Source: Acidobacteria bacterium RIFCSPLOWO2_02_FULL_61_28 (GTDB lineage Bacteria; Acidobacteriota; Terriglobia; 2-12-FULL-54-10). From it: a DNA stretch of 46,063 nucleotides. Where the stretch lies: assembly GCA_001767035.1 (NCBI GenBank), contig MEKR01000125.1, positions 1-46,063 on the forward strand, given 5' to 3'. A program made the position numbers and the translations under genes. Below, piece after piece: positions 1 through 7,283 of this stretch; the first letter of the stretch is position 1, and every line of letters starts with the position of its first letter. Under the pieces are notes generated by a model, which searched no databases, was not told where the DNA came from, and saw only the letters and a program-made list of their open reading frames with translations.

Positions 1-630
1 ACGCCTCTCCAGGCGCTCCAAAGCGCCACGATTTGGTCTGGCGAGATGCTGGCGGGCAAGAACGGAGCCATTGGCCGGCTGAAGGTGGGCGTGCTCGCGC
101 CCGGAGCCTTTGCCGACTTGGTGGTCCTCGCCGCCAATCCGCTCGAAGACATCAGCAATACCAAGAAGATTGAGCGTGTCATGAAGGGGGGACGATTCAT
201 CCAGTTCGGCTACGATCCCGCGTACTTCAGTTTTACCCGGCCTCCCCGCAGCATCGCCATGGCCACGCCCGCGCCGAAGATTAGCGAGATCACGCCGCAC
301 ACGGTTGTCGAAGGGAGTCCCGATTTTGAAGTGGTCGTGCGCGGGGTGGGCTTCGTCGGCACCTCCGTAGTCCGCGTGGACGGCATTGCGGTGACGACGA
401 CCTTCGTCAACCCTCGGGTGCTCAAGGCCAAGATTCCCGCGTCGGTCGTAAAGAGCGCCACGCCCAATCCTTTCGATGCTCCCGGACCCATTCAACATAG
501 TGGAGTTTTTGGCGATCCGACCGTTGCGATCACGGTGTACACTCCGCCCCCCGAGGGCGGAATGTCCAACAGCGTCTCTCTTCGCATCCGAGCCAAGTGG
601 ATGGGATTGAAAGACGAGATTTGGGATTAG
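1..630 (+). CDS. amidohydrolase with C-terminal IPT/TIG domain (5' partial)
   Basis: The frame is open from base 1, so only the C-terminal part of the gene is present. The first ~60 residues are the end of an imidazolonepropionase-like amidohydrolase. They match the family's closing strand region, with 'GRLKVGVLAPGAFADLV' followed by 'NPLEDI', which normally closes the composite domain around the TIM barrel. The metal-binding His motifs lie upstream of the window. From about residue 95 the protein continues with 'ITPHTVVEGSPDFEVVVRG', typical of an IPT/TIG immunoglobulin-like domain, which is usually extracellular. The substrate cannot be deduced. It is convergent with the PQQ dehydrogenase, 43 bases away. 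Confidence 0.8.
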   Translation, partial: TPLQALQSATIWSGEMLAGKNGAIGRLKVGVLAPGAFADLVVLAANPLEDISNTKKIERVMKGGRFIQFGYDPAYFSFTRPPRSIAMATPAPKISEITPHTVVEGSPDFEVVVRGVGFVGTSVVRVDGIAVTTTFVNPRVLKAKIPASVVKSATPNPFDAPGPIQHSGVFGDPTVAITVYTPPPEGGMSNSVSLRIRAKWMGLKDEIWD

Positions 631-673
631 AGTGCTGTTGCGCAATGAACCGCAGGAAGGGCGGCTTCGCCGT

Positions 674-2383
674 TCAGCGGTCCGGACCCAGCTCGAATAC
701 CATCAAAACGTTGCTTCCGCCGGAGGCTTTCAGCTCGGGGTACAACTGGCCAATATGGCGCTGCCCGGTCGTGCCTCCCCCGACCGCAACGGCCACATAT
801 TGCTTCCCATCCACGCCGTAGCTGATGGGATAGCCGGTCACAGGACCGCTGAGCGGGATTTCCCAAAGCACTTTGCCGGTCTCGGCGTCCAAGGCCCGGA
901 AGTAGCGATGCAGATCACCGGCAAACACCAGTCCGCCCGCCGTGGTCAGCACGGAGCCGATGCCTGCCCGCTGATCGTAGTTCCACAGGATCTCGCCGGT
1001 GGAAGCGGAAACCGCGGAGAGCCTCCCCACTTTGCCGCCCGAACCTTCCATGTGCACGATGCGATCGTAGTTGACTCCGGAGGCGTTGGTCTCCGGGCGC
1101 ACCACCTCAAAGATGGTGCAGGCATTGCTGACCGGGTTGTACAGGATATTGGTCCTGGGATTGTAGGCTTTCGTCTGAAACAGCTTTCCACCGCGCATTC
1201 CCGGGCACACAAGCTGCGATGTCCCGACCTGTTTGGGAATGATCTCTTCGTTCATGGTGATCGCGCCGGTCTTCGGATCAATACTCTTGTAAATGTTCTG
1301 GGAGGCGACGAGCTGCCGGTTCCACAGATGCGCTCCGGTCTCCCGATCGAAGGCCCACAGGATGCCGGGTTTCCCGAGAACGTAGACGACCTTGCGGCGG
1401 GCGCCGCCGATGTTCACATCGGCAAGGATGGGATTATCCTGATGGTCCATGTCGAAGTTGTCGCGGGGCTGCATCTGGAAGAACCACTTAATGGCCCCGG
1501 TCGCAGCGTCGAGGGCAAGGATGGAGTTTGTGTAGAGCACCGAGCCGCTGCCGGACCCCTTGAGAATCTCAGGATACGGAGCGGCGCTGGCGGTGGTCCA
1601 GTAGACCACCTTCGAGGCCGAATCGTAGCTTCCGGTGAGCCAGAACGAGGACTTCCTGCGTTTCTCATGGGGCACGCTGCCCCAGGTCGCGTTGTGCGCG
1701 GCGGGATCGCCGGGGCCGGCTACGGATTCCCTTTTCCAAAGCTGCCTGCCCGTAGCCGCGTCATGCGCGCTCAGAAAACACGACGACGGAGCTTCCACGC
1801 CGCAGGAGACGCCGGCAAAGACCCTGCCGTCACCCGCAATGGGTCCCGCCGAGAAATTGATCCGCTGCGTATGGTCCGATACTTTGGTCTCCCACACGAG
1901 GCTGCCCGTTCGCACGTCCAATGCCGCCAGGAAGCCATCTTCGGTGGTGATAAAAATCTTGTCCTGATAGATGGCGATATTCCGGGTCGTGTCGTTGCCG
2001 AGACCTTCCGGCAGCTTGCGGCGATACTCCCAGATCAGCGTGCCCGTTCGCGCATCAAGGGCTTGCACCACGCCATTGGTGTGGGGAAGGTACATCACTC
2101 CCCGGTAGACGATCGGCTCCTGCTCCTGCGGCCCAGTCTCCATCGCCCACGCCCACGCCAAGCGCAACCGCGGAACATTCTGGCGATTCACCTGGTCCAG
2201 GGGACTGTATCCGTTGGCGCTTTGGTCGCGACGCCACCGCAGCCAGTCGGCTGGGTCGGGATTTTGCAGGACGGCGTCGGTAGCCGGAACGAAGCGTGGC
2301 TCCTGGGCGCCCGCCGGATGGAGAACCGCTGTCATCCCAAGGGCAGCGAGAAACAACGGCATGCTGAACCGCAGATGTGGCAT
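674..2383 (-). CDS. PQQ-dependent dehydrogenase-like beta-propeller protein
   Basis: 569 aa with an N-terminal signal peptide (residues ~1-26, ending 'HPAGAQ'), so probably periplasmic. Tryptophan-docking repeats recur along the chain ('LDARTGTLIWEY', 'LDVRTGSLVWE', 'DAATGRQLWKR', 'DAETGKVLWE'), the hallmark of quinoprotein alcohol/glucose dehydrogenase propellers. No C-terminal cytochrome c CxxCH motif is present, so electrons would have to pass to a separate carrier. Two cysteines lie near residue 200 but are not adjacent, unlike the vicinal disulfide of classical methanol dehydrogenases. The start is supported by GGAGGG about 10 bases upstream. Substrate unknown. No other gene of the pathway lies beside it. 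Confidence 0.85.
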   Translation of the reverse strand: MPHLRFSMPLFLAALGMTAVLHPAGAQEPRFVPATDAVLQNPDPADWLRWRRDQSANGYSPLDQVNRQNVPRLRLAWAWAMETGPQEQEPIVYRGVMYLPHTNGVVQALDARTGTLIWEYRRKLPEGLGNDTTRNIAIYQDKIFITTEDGFLAALDVRTGSLVWETKVSDHTQRINFSAGPIAGDGRVFAGVSCGVEAPSSCFLSAHDAATGRQLWKRESVAGPGDPAAHNATWGSVPHEKRRKSSFWLTGSYDSASKVVYWTTASAAPYPEILKGSGSGSVLYTNSILALDAATGAIKWFFQMQPRDNFDMDHQDNPILADVNIGGARRKVVYVLGKPGILWAFDRETGAHLWNRQLVASQNIYKSIDPKTGAITMNEEIIPKQVGTSQLVCPGMRGGKLFQTKAYNPRTNILYNPVSNACTIFEVVRPETNASGVNYDRIVHMEGSGGKVGRLSAVSASTGEILWNYDQRAGIGSVLTTAGGLVFAGDLHRYFRALDAETGKVLWEIPLSGPVTGYPISYGVDGKQYVAVAVGGGTTGQRHIGQLYPELKASGGSNVLMVFELGPDR

Positions 2384-2577
2384 AGATGTGATCCCTCCGT
2401 ATCCTCCGGCGCTTGCCCCGGCGGATTCAATGGCGAAGCCTCAACCTGGGCGGCGCTGGGCGAACCTGCCGGGAATCTCCGAGTTATGAGTTTCGCCTTC
2501 GCCCCAAAGCATACGCCTGGCTCCCTACCAATTCAAGGGAAGATCGGATAAGTTATTTGTGGTGTTGCCGAACGCGG

Positions 2578-2591
2578 TTGGTTGCGGGGGG
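2578..2591 (-). repeat. tRNA-fMet 3'-end remnant (outermost)
   Basis: Fourteen bases identical to the acceptor-strand/CCA end of the initiator tRNA gene at 9588-9664 (read on the minus strand: CCCCCCGCAACCAA). Identity stops where the T-arm would begin. It lies about 13 bases from the stump of a GIY-YIG reading frame and is the outermost of four tRNA 3'-end copies in this window. On its own 14 bases would be weak. The support is its position in the series. Confidence 0.5.
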
Positions 2592-2603
2592 CTCTTGGAG
2601 GGA

Positions 2604-2621
2604 TCACCTGGCGCGGGACAT
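2604..2621 (-). pseudogene. stump of a GIY-YIG reading frame
   Basis: Reads M-S-R-A-R-stop on the minus strand. Its first codons and the ~40 bases before them (2622-2660) match the start and leader of the GIY-YIG gene at 3012 (M-S-R-V...). Both leaders run back into a tRNA-fMet CCA end. The body of the gene has been deleted, leaving only the leader and five codons before the next tRNA 3'-end remnant. Confidence 0.45.
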
Positions 2622-2660
2622 CCGTGGGGGAATCGCCTCGGTGTGGGGGGTGCAACGCGT

Positions 2661-2713
2661 TTGGTTGCGGGGGGTGGATTTGAACCACCGATCCCGCTTG
2701 GCGGGATTATGGG
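2661..2713 (-). repeat. degenerate tRNA-fMet 3' half
   Basis: Bases 2661-2691 are identical to the 3' end of the intact initiator tRNA (T-arm, acceptor strand and CCA). Further in, the anticodon-arm side has diverged, but a CATAAT resembling the fMet anticodon loop CTCATAA is still visible at 2707-2712. The intervening stretch has grown a small GC hairpin (CCCGC...GCGGG). It overlaps the stop codon of the neighbouring GIY-YIG gene, so the 3' end of that gene is built from tRNA-derived sequence. Confidence 0.65.
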
Positions 2714-3012
2714 CCGCTACCGGGAACCCTCGTACCGAAGTGTTTGGGGTTGAGTCCTGTTTGCGCAAAGAAGCCGTGGCCGGACTTCTGGAACTTCAAC
2801 TCGATTTCGCGTTTCCGCGCCGTCTGGTAGTTATCGTAGCGTTCGGTGTGCACGACGGTCCAGGGGCGAAACCGGGCGGTCCATCCGGCGCGGGCTTGGT
2901 TGTGTTGCTGGAGTCACTTCTTGGGGTTTTCGCTGAGGCCGATGTAAAAGCGGCGGCCGGTCTCGCTCCACAGGACGTACACATAATACGGTCTACCTGC
3001 AACACGGGACAT
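2707..3012 (-). pseudogene. small GIY-YIG nuclease-family gene with an in-frame stop
   Basis: Translating the minus strand from ATG at 3012 gives a 101-residue UPF0213/YhbQ-like GIY-YIG protein. It has 'PYYVYVL' then 'RFYIGLS', the GIY and YIG strands, and later 'LQQHNQARAGWTARFRPW', 'ERYDN' and 'EIELK', as in that family. Codon 33 is TGA (2914-2916) where relatives usually have an arginine, consistent with one CGA-to-TGA transition. Otherwise the frame stays open to TAA at 2707-2709. Past the stop, the next frame reads into the tRNA 3' half. The family is related to single-domain GIY-YIG nucleases of uncertain function. Either a pseudogene or, less likely, a read-through gene. Confidence 0.75.
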
Positions 3013-3049
3013 CTGCGGGATAGTCGCCTCGGCGTGGGGGTGCAAGCGG

Positions 3050-3095
3050 TTGGTTGCGGGGGGTGGATTTGAACCACCGACCTTTGGGTTATGAG
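3050..3095 (-). repeat. attachment-site direct repeat, distal copy
   Basis: 46 bases identical to 9587-9632. The repeat spans the tRNA-fMet gene from the anticodon loop to the encoded CCA. On the far side (3096 onward) identity ends abruptly, so this marks the distal boundary of the integrated element. The tRNA gene is intact only at the other end, so this copy is the displaced 3' half. Confidence 0.9.
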
Positions 3096-3143
3096 TTTAA
3101 CCCCTGTTGGCTAACTTGTTGATTTTGCGGTACGCATAGCAAC

Positions 3144-3188
3144 GTTCAGGAAGGTTCAGGAACCCTCGGAAACCCTTATCGAACCCTA
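3144..3188 (+). promoter_or_regulatory. candidate recombinase arm sites at the distal end
   Basis: Two tandem 10-mers GTTCAGGAAG/GTTCAGGAAC (3144-3163) are followed by TATCGAACCCTA at 3177-3188. The 12-mer recurs at 9528-9539 just inside the other end of the element, in the same orientation, and both copies are followed by a similar AA-N-CCC run. Repeated motifs just inside both ends are what arm-type integrase or excisionase sites look like. The assignment is inference. Confidence 0.5.
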
Positions 3189-3289
3189 ATCAAACCCCAA
3201 TATTGTCCCCCCTTTTCACTTCCAATCCGGGTGCGCCGGAAGAAAAACAGCTTTACTTTTCCAGAGAATTACGTTATATATATAACAGT

Positions 3290-3514
3290 ATGAAAACGCT
3301 CTGCAATACCCAGCAAGCTGCCGCCGCCGTGGGCATTTCATTGATGACGCTGCAACGCTGGATTGCCGCCGGAAAAGTGAAGGCCCCAGAGCTACAGATT
3401 CGGCGTGGGCGTGCTGTGAGACTTTGGAACGAGAACGATCTGGCCCGGCTCCGCAGGGTCAAGCAGGCGATCTACCGCCGAGGCCGAGGCAGGAAGAAGA
3501 AACCTAAACCGTGA
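3290..3514 (+). CDS. MerR/AlpA-like helix-turn-helix protein
   Basis: 74 aa beginning MKTLCNTQQAAAAVGIS. The 'QQAAAAVGISLMTLQRWIAAGKV' region is a winged HTH of the MerR/excisionase type (residues ~8-35), and the C-terminus is strongly basic (RRGRGRKKKPK). An upstream in-frame start at 3203 would add 29 residues unrelated to the family, so I prefer 3290. A perfect AT palindrome (TTATATATATAA, ~3272-3283) lies just before it and may be a -10 box or an operator. No clear Shine-Dalgarno is visible, so the mRNA may be leaderless. Likely a regulator or directionality factor for the recombinase that follows. Confidence 0.7.
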   Translation: MKTLCNTQQAAAAVGISLMTLQRWIAAGKVKAPELQIRRGRAVRLWNENDLARLRRVKQAIYRRGRGRKKKPKP

Positions 3515-3586
3515 TGGAGCGGGACGCGCCGGTGTTGCGAGCACCGAACGCGCCCCTGACCACCACGACCTAACTAGGAGGTCGAG

Positions 3587-4264
3587 ATGGCTGGAAGCAA
3601 AATTAACACCGCATCATTTTCTACTCAAGCGAGTGCTGCCCGCACTCAAGGCATACGGGCGGCTCTTTACGCCAGGGTGAGCACGAACAACGGTCAAGAC
3701 CCTGAGATGCAGTTGAGAGAACTGCGGGAGTATTGCCAGCGCCGGGGCTGGAACGTGGTACGGGAATATGTTGATGTAGGAATCTCCGGCACGAAGGCGA
3801 AGCGCCCTGAACTTGATAGTCTGATGGCCGACGCTCACCGACGCCGCTTTGACGCGGTGGTGGTCTGGAAGTTCGACCGCTTCGCTCGGAGCGTCAGCCA
3901 TCTTCTCCGTGCGCTGGAGACTTTTAGCGTTTTAGGCGTCGAGTTCGTCTCGCTCTCGGAACAGGTGGATACGTCCACGCCGATGGGGAAAATGGTTTTT
4001 ACGGTTCTGGGAGCCGTTGCAGAGCTAGAACGGAGCCTGATCGTAGAGCGCGTCCGAGCGGGTCTCAGGAACGCGAGAGCGAAAGGTAAGCGGCTAGGAC
4101 GCCCAAGGAGAATAGTGGATACCGATAAAATAGCCCGCCTTCGGGCACAGGGTGTCTCCTGGCGGGCGGTCGGGGCCGAGCTAGGGGTCTCCCCTGCAAA
4201 GGCTCTTCTGGCATTGCGGGCGCGTTTACAAATACCCAAAATTTCCGCTCCAACGGGTGGTTGA
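3587..4264 (+). CDS. serine recombinase (resolvase/invertase family)
   Basis: 225 aa. The N-terminal catalytic domain shows 'ALYARVSTNN' with the nucleophile Ser32, 'DVGISGTKAKRPEL', 'VVVWKFDRFARS' and 'STPMGKMVFTVLGAVAELER', in the order expected for the resolvase/DNA-invertase group. The linker 'GKRLGRPRR' leads to a C-terminal helix-turn-helix ('IARLRAQGVSWRAVGAELGVS'). This is the small form, without the long zinc-ribbon/coiled-coil region of large serine integrases. A strong SD (AGGAGGT) precedes the ATG. In a tRNA-integrated element it is more likely a resolvase or invertase than the integrase. The GC-rich stretch downstream may hold its site. Confidence 0.92.
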   Translation: MAGSKINTASFSTQASAARTQGIRAALYARVSTNNGQDPEMQLRELREYCQRRGWNVVREYVDVGISGTKAKRPELDSLMADAHRRRFDAVVVWKFDRFARSVSHLLRALETFSVLGVEFVSLSEQVDTSTPMGKMVFTVLGAVAELERSLIVERVRAGLRNARAKGKRLGRPRRIVDTDKIARLRAQGVSWRAVGAELGVSPAKALLALRARLQIPKISAPTGG

Positions 4265-4352
4265 TTCTAAAGCGCCGAAAATTGAGGCGGGAACGTAACC
4301 GGAATTATAAGATTGCTAAACGTCCCCGAAAGCGAGATTCTTACCCGTCTCT

Positions 4353-4450
4353 GCCCTGAAAAACCCCGGTTTTCCCCCTCCGTAAAAGCACTGCCCCGAC
4401 CCCTAGCAAGCCCTAGGACGCGCCGGTAAGCCCGGAGACGGGGTAAAGGG
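4353..4450. repeat. island intergenic repeat, copy 1
   Basis: Noncoding stretch after the serine recombinase. It contains in order a CCCTGAAA-type start, CCCCGGTTTT, CCCCCTCC, CCCTAGGACG and GGGTAAAGGG. The same ordered blocks recur at 7061-7167, more diverged between them. Several CTAG tetramers occur (4403, 4414, 4452 region). Just downstream, CGGGCCGG (4461-4468) and CCGGCCCG (4492-4499) form an 8-bp inverted repeat around an A-rich loop. Function unknown. The rest of 4265-4521 holds nothing I can name. Confidence 0.5.
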
Positions 4451-4521
4451 CCTAGAAGGACGGGCCGGGCTTGGAAACCGCTAGGAAAAAACCGGCCCGG
4501 TTCTCAGCAAATTCTGGTCAT

Positions 4522-4845
4522 CTACGGTTCCAGGACCGCCTTGAGAATCCGATATGCCTGCTGAAGCTGCGCGGGACTGGATTTCTGGAGCAGGACCTCA
4601 ATCCTTCGGCGGAGAACCTTCTCGTTGCTTTCCTCCCGGTCGAATTGAAAGAAGGCAGCAGGGGAAACGTTCAGCGCTCTCGCAAGCGCAAGAATGGCCT
4701 CGAATGAGGGGCGCTTCTCTCCACGTTCAATTTCGCCAAGATATTTGGGATTCAGATGCGCTTTTTCGGCAGCATCTTCCTGCGTGATCTTGGCGGCTCT
4801 CCTGATAGTCCGAACCCGTTTGCCGAAAAGGTACAACTGGTCCAT
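4522..4845 (-). CDS. XRE-family transcriptional regulator
   Basis: 107 aa. A Cro/CI-type helix-turn-helix occupies residues ~8-62: 'VRTIRRAAKITQEDAAEKA', then 'LNPKYLGEIERGEKRPSFE', then 'ILALARALNVSPAAFF'. The C-terminal third is helical and probably mediates dimerisation. It is transcribed divergently from the superinfection-immunity gene, so it probably controls the 170-bp intergenic region (4846-5015) between them, and perhaps the immune state of the element. The start is supported by AGAGGGGG about 6 bases upstream. It lacks the LexA-like protease domain of a long phage repressor. Confidence 0.88.
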   Translation of the reverse strand: MDQLYLFGKRVRTIRRAAKITQEDAAEKAHLNPKYLGEIERGEKRPSFEAILALARALNVSPAAFFQFDREESNEKVLRRRIEVLLQKSSPAQLQQAYRILKAVLEP

Positions 4846-5015
4846 GCGTCCCCCTCTGCCAAAGACATTACTGGCCGGGGATGGCGCTTAAAACCAGCTT
4901 AGAGGCGGTTTTACATATTTAGATTCTTGCTTATAGGGGTATAATGGGCCGATCAAAACCCTTGGGCTAGGAGTACGCGGAGAGAGGGAAGAAAACCGAA
5001 TCTACCGGAGGGGCC

Positions 5016-5594
5016 ATGATCCCCAGGAAATTGAGCACAGGACAGTTGGTATTCCTGGTCCTTGGAGTGGCAGTGTGGACAGTTGTGGCATTGACAGTTA
5101 CGCCTTTTGGAGCGGGTTTGGTAACGCTGTTAGTCCTGCCCTACTTCGCCCCAACCCTCTTTGCAGCGTTTGCAACCCGCAAGAAAAAATGGGGATTGAT
5201 TGCGGTCTGTAACCTCCTCTGGGGATGGACAGGAATTGGCTGGATCATTTGCCTGATTTGGTCCTGGACCCCGGATAAATCAAAAGAGTGGAGAGATCGA
5301 GACATCTGGTGGGCGGCGCGGGCGGCAGAAAGCGGCATCCCAGAGGACCAAGAAGTGCTAAATTGGCAGGTGAAGCAATACAAAACTGACTTCGGAGAGC
5401 TTCCAAATGCGATCCGGGAACAACGTGCGATTAAGCAACAACGACGGTTTACGGCGTCCATGCTCCAGAAAATCACCCCCCAAGGCACCAGAGGGTGCCC
5501 GTTCTGCGCTGAGATGGTTGAGAAGAAGGCAAGGGTCTGTAATCATTGCGGCAAGGACATCCCACCATATCGGCCCTTTGCGACCTCTAAATGA
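5016..5594 (+). CDS. superinfection immunity-like membrane protein with zinc ribbon
   Basis: 192 aa. Hydrophobic segments at ~9-28, ~32-52 and ~59-84 include 'YFAPTLFAAFATRKKK' and 'NLLWGWTGIGWIICLIWSW'. These are the signature of the T4 Imm-like superinfection immunity family, which blocks phage DNA entry at the inner membrane. A cytoplasmic helical linker follows, then a C-terminal zinc ribbon with CPFC (161-164) and CNHC (175-178). The SD (GGAGGGG) sits close before ATG. A -10-like TATAAT is at 4940-4945. On a mobile element it plausibly excludes competing phages or related elements. This role is inferred from the family. Confidence 0.8.
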   Translation: MIPRKLSTGQLVFLVLGVAVWTVVALTVTPFGAGLVTLLVLPYFAPTLFAAFATRKKKWGLIAVCNLLWGWTGIGWIICLIWSWTPDKSKEWRDRDIWWAARAAESGIPEDQEVLNWQVKQYKTDFGELPNAIREQRAIKQQRRFTASMLQKITPQGTRGCPFCAEMVEKKARVCNHCGKDIPPYRPFATSK

Positions 5595-5600
5595 TGGCAC

Positions 5601-6122
5601 TTGGTGAGAAGGGATTATGCCGCCAACATTCCTAAGCCGCATGTTCCGGGGAGATCAACTTTGATTATTGATCTCAGGTGGGACAAGCCGTTTCGCCTAC
5701 ATTTAACGCGGGACGGTTGGGGTTACAGCTGTCATGGATTGGAGCGGATTCCCAATGCGCCCGGCGTTTATGTATTCGCTCGTCGTTACGGCCGAGGAGT
5801 GGAGCCTATCTATATCGGCCAAGCCATGAGGCTCAGACAGCGTATCGAGTCCCAATTCGACAGCCTCAAGCTTATGAAGGGACTGAGAAGCGCAAGAAAT
5901 GGCACTCGCCTTCTGCTGACAGGAATCCTGAGGTTACATCCTGGCCAGAGGCAGGGGAAGGTCCTAAACATAGTCGAGTCAGCGTTAATCAAGCGGGCTC
6001 TGGCAGACGGACATGATCTACTTAACCAACAAGGAACGAAGACGAAAGTGCACGTGATAAAGTCCAAGGGAAACACAGCATCCAGGCAAATCGTGCCATT
6101 GAAAATGTTCGTTGAGAGGTAG
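5601..6122 (+). CDS. GIY-YIG domain protein
   Basis: 173 aa. The GIY-YIG core is visible as 'PGVYVFARR' (GVY at 55-57), 'PIYIGQAMRLRQRI' (YIG at 71-73, catalytic-type Arg near 80) and a Glu in 'NIVESALIKRAL' (~126). The N-terminal 45 residues are unassigned. The start is uncertain: TTG at 5601 or GTG at 5604, with no obvious Shine-Dalgarno, six bases after the upstream gene. Translational coupling is likely. It is unrelated in detail to the small UPF0213-like GIY-YIG gene outside the element. It could be an island-encoded nuclease used for defence or homing. Confidence 0.75.
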   Translation: MVRRDYAANIPKPHVPGRSTLIIDLRWDKPFRLHLTRDGWGYSCHGLERIPNAPGVYVFARRYGRGVEPIYIGQAMRLRQRIESQFDSLKLMKGLRSARNGTRLLLTGILRLHPGQRQGKVLNIVESALIKRALADGHDLLNQQGTKTKVHVIKSKGNTASRQIVPLKMFVER

Positions 6123-6142
6123 TCCGTTCGTCCAGGCCCATC

Positions 6143-6286
6143 ATGAAAATCACTGTAGCCGTTCTAACTGTCAGCGGGCCAATTTTGTACTGCCTCCTGT
6201 TCGATCAAAAACGGCAGTCTACGGAATTGCTACCAAACCCCATGCTGACAGTCCTTCCGCTCATTTTTCTTGAAAAAATAGACTGA
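6143..6286 (+). CDS. possible 47-aa membrane peptide
   Basis: A short frame begins 21 bases after the GIY-YIG stop and ends at TGA 6284-6286. It reads MKITVAVLTVSGPILYCLLF then a polar stretch and a hydrophobic C-terminal patch. One hydrophobic helix at the N-terminus suits a small membrane peptide. No convincing Shine-Dalgarno is present and I know no family for it, so it may be chance. It is the only start-to-stop frame that fits the 6123-6417 gap. Confidence 0.3.
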   Translation: MKITVAVLTVSGPILYCLLFDQKRQSTELLPNPMLTVLPLIFLEKID

Positions 6287-6417
6287 CAAGAGGCTAACGC
6301 AAGGCTAACGGCATTAGAAGCATTTCTTGAACTCGTTTTTTGGCGCTCAGGAGGGTTAATGAGAGCCAAGAGGGAGTATGCGACAGATCAGAATCAGTGA
6401 GACAAAAGGAGATACAA

Positions 6418-6855
6418 ATGAAAATGAACCGCATAAGGAACTTTCTTCTCGCGGCGGCTAGTGTCACCGTCCTAGCCACCATCGCGGTGTTTATGAACAC
6501 TGACCGGGTTGCCGGCGCACCCCCTGCTACTTCGGGTACCGTCGTTGTTTCTGACCAGATTCTCACCGGAGTAAGTGGTGCACCACCAGTCGTGTCCACC
6601 ACAATCGAAGTATCTGCTTACAGGCAGATCCGCGTAATGTTAAGAGTCACCGGGGCCAGTGGTTGCAACGCGTTCATACAGAATCTTGACAGCAGCGGCA
6701 CGTTTCTCGCCACTCTGGATTCGATCCTCGGGGCAAACCTGTGTGAATTCGACAGGGCCTACGACATCCCTGGGACGTCTATCCGATTGACCCTACAAAA
6801 CACTGGTGTTGGCACAGCGACTTACCACGTTGTCATTCTGGGGCGGACGAGTTGA
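6418..6855 (+). CDS. secreted protein of unknown function
   Basis: 145 aa from the ATG that follows a good SD (AAAGGAGAT). An earlier in-frame ATG at 6340 would put a charged leader before the signal peptide. Residues ~1-32 (MKMNRIRNFLLAAASVTVL...VAGAPP) form a signal peptide with an Ala-x-Ala-like cleavage zone. The mature part is rich in Thr, Val and Ser ('GTVVVSDQILTG', 'TTIEVSAYRQIRVMLRV', 'LQNTGVGTATYHVVILG'), consistent with a small beta-sandwich. I cannot assign a family. It is an odd cargo for a small integrated element. Confidence 0.65.
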   Translation: MKMNRIRNFLLAAASVTVLATIAVFMNTDRVAGAPPATSGTVVVSDQILTGVSGAPPVVSTTIEVSAYRQIRVMLRVTGASGCNAFIQNLDSSGTFLATLDSILGANLCEFDRAYDIPGTSIRLTLQNTGVGTATYHVVILGRTS

Positions 6856-7060
6856 GGGAGCGGCGGCGATGGTGTTTCAATTCCGAAAACTCATTGCCAC
6901 AGGCAGCAACTTGCAAGGGGAGGGGGGAACCGTTTTCTGCCAAGGAAGAAGGGTCCCCTTTCTGGGCTTAGTTCGCCCGGCTAAAATTTTGAACTTTTTT
7001 CCACTTTGAAAACGTTCCACTACCACCATCACTGAATTTCTTGAAAAAAGGCTGTTTCAG

Positions 7061-7167
7061 CCCCCTGAAACCCGGTTTATACCCCCTCCTAGAAACATCG
7101 CTATGGGGGTAAATTCGGCCTAGGACGTGTCTCCGGGTTAAGGAGCTAGGTAAGGGGGGGTAAAGGG
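7061..7167. repeat. island intergenic repeat, copy 2
   Basis: Carries the same ordered blocks as 4353-4450: CCCCTGAAA, CCCGGTTT, CCCCCTCC, GCCTAGGACG and GGGTAAAGGG, with diverged bases between them. CTAG occurs three times (7089, 7121, 7146 region). It lies after the secreted-protein gene, in an 800-bp gene-free stretch (6856-7659) that also holds the hairpins and pseudoknot listed separately. Confidence 0.5.
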
Positions 7168-7256
7168 AAAGTCTGGGGCCTCCCCGATCTTCGCAGACCC
7201 GGAAAAATACTAAACCTGTCGGAACTTTCCCTCTGGGGTTAAAATCTGTTTGTTTC

Positions 7257-7277
7257 AAAAAAAGGCGATCCGCCTTT
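7257..7277 (-). terminator. intrinsic terminator for minus-strand transcription
   Basis: On the minus strand, AAAGGCG-GAT-CGCCTTT forms a 7-bp stem with a 3-base loop followed at once by TTTT. That is a textbook Rho-independent terminator. The plus strand lacks a T-run after the stem. No convincing minus-strand gene lies upstream between 7280 and 7660, so it implies an unannotated minus-strand transcript or a spare insulator. Confidence 0.6.
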
Positions 7278-7283
7278 ATTAAG

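Noticed and set aside
632-2551. 639-aa plus-strand open frame
   Set aside because: It is the antisense of the PQQ dehydrogenase. The codon pattern mirrors the minus-strand gene and no family is visible.
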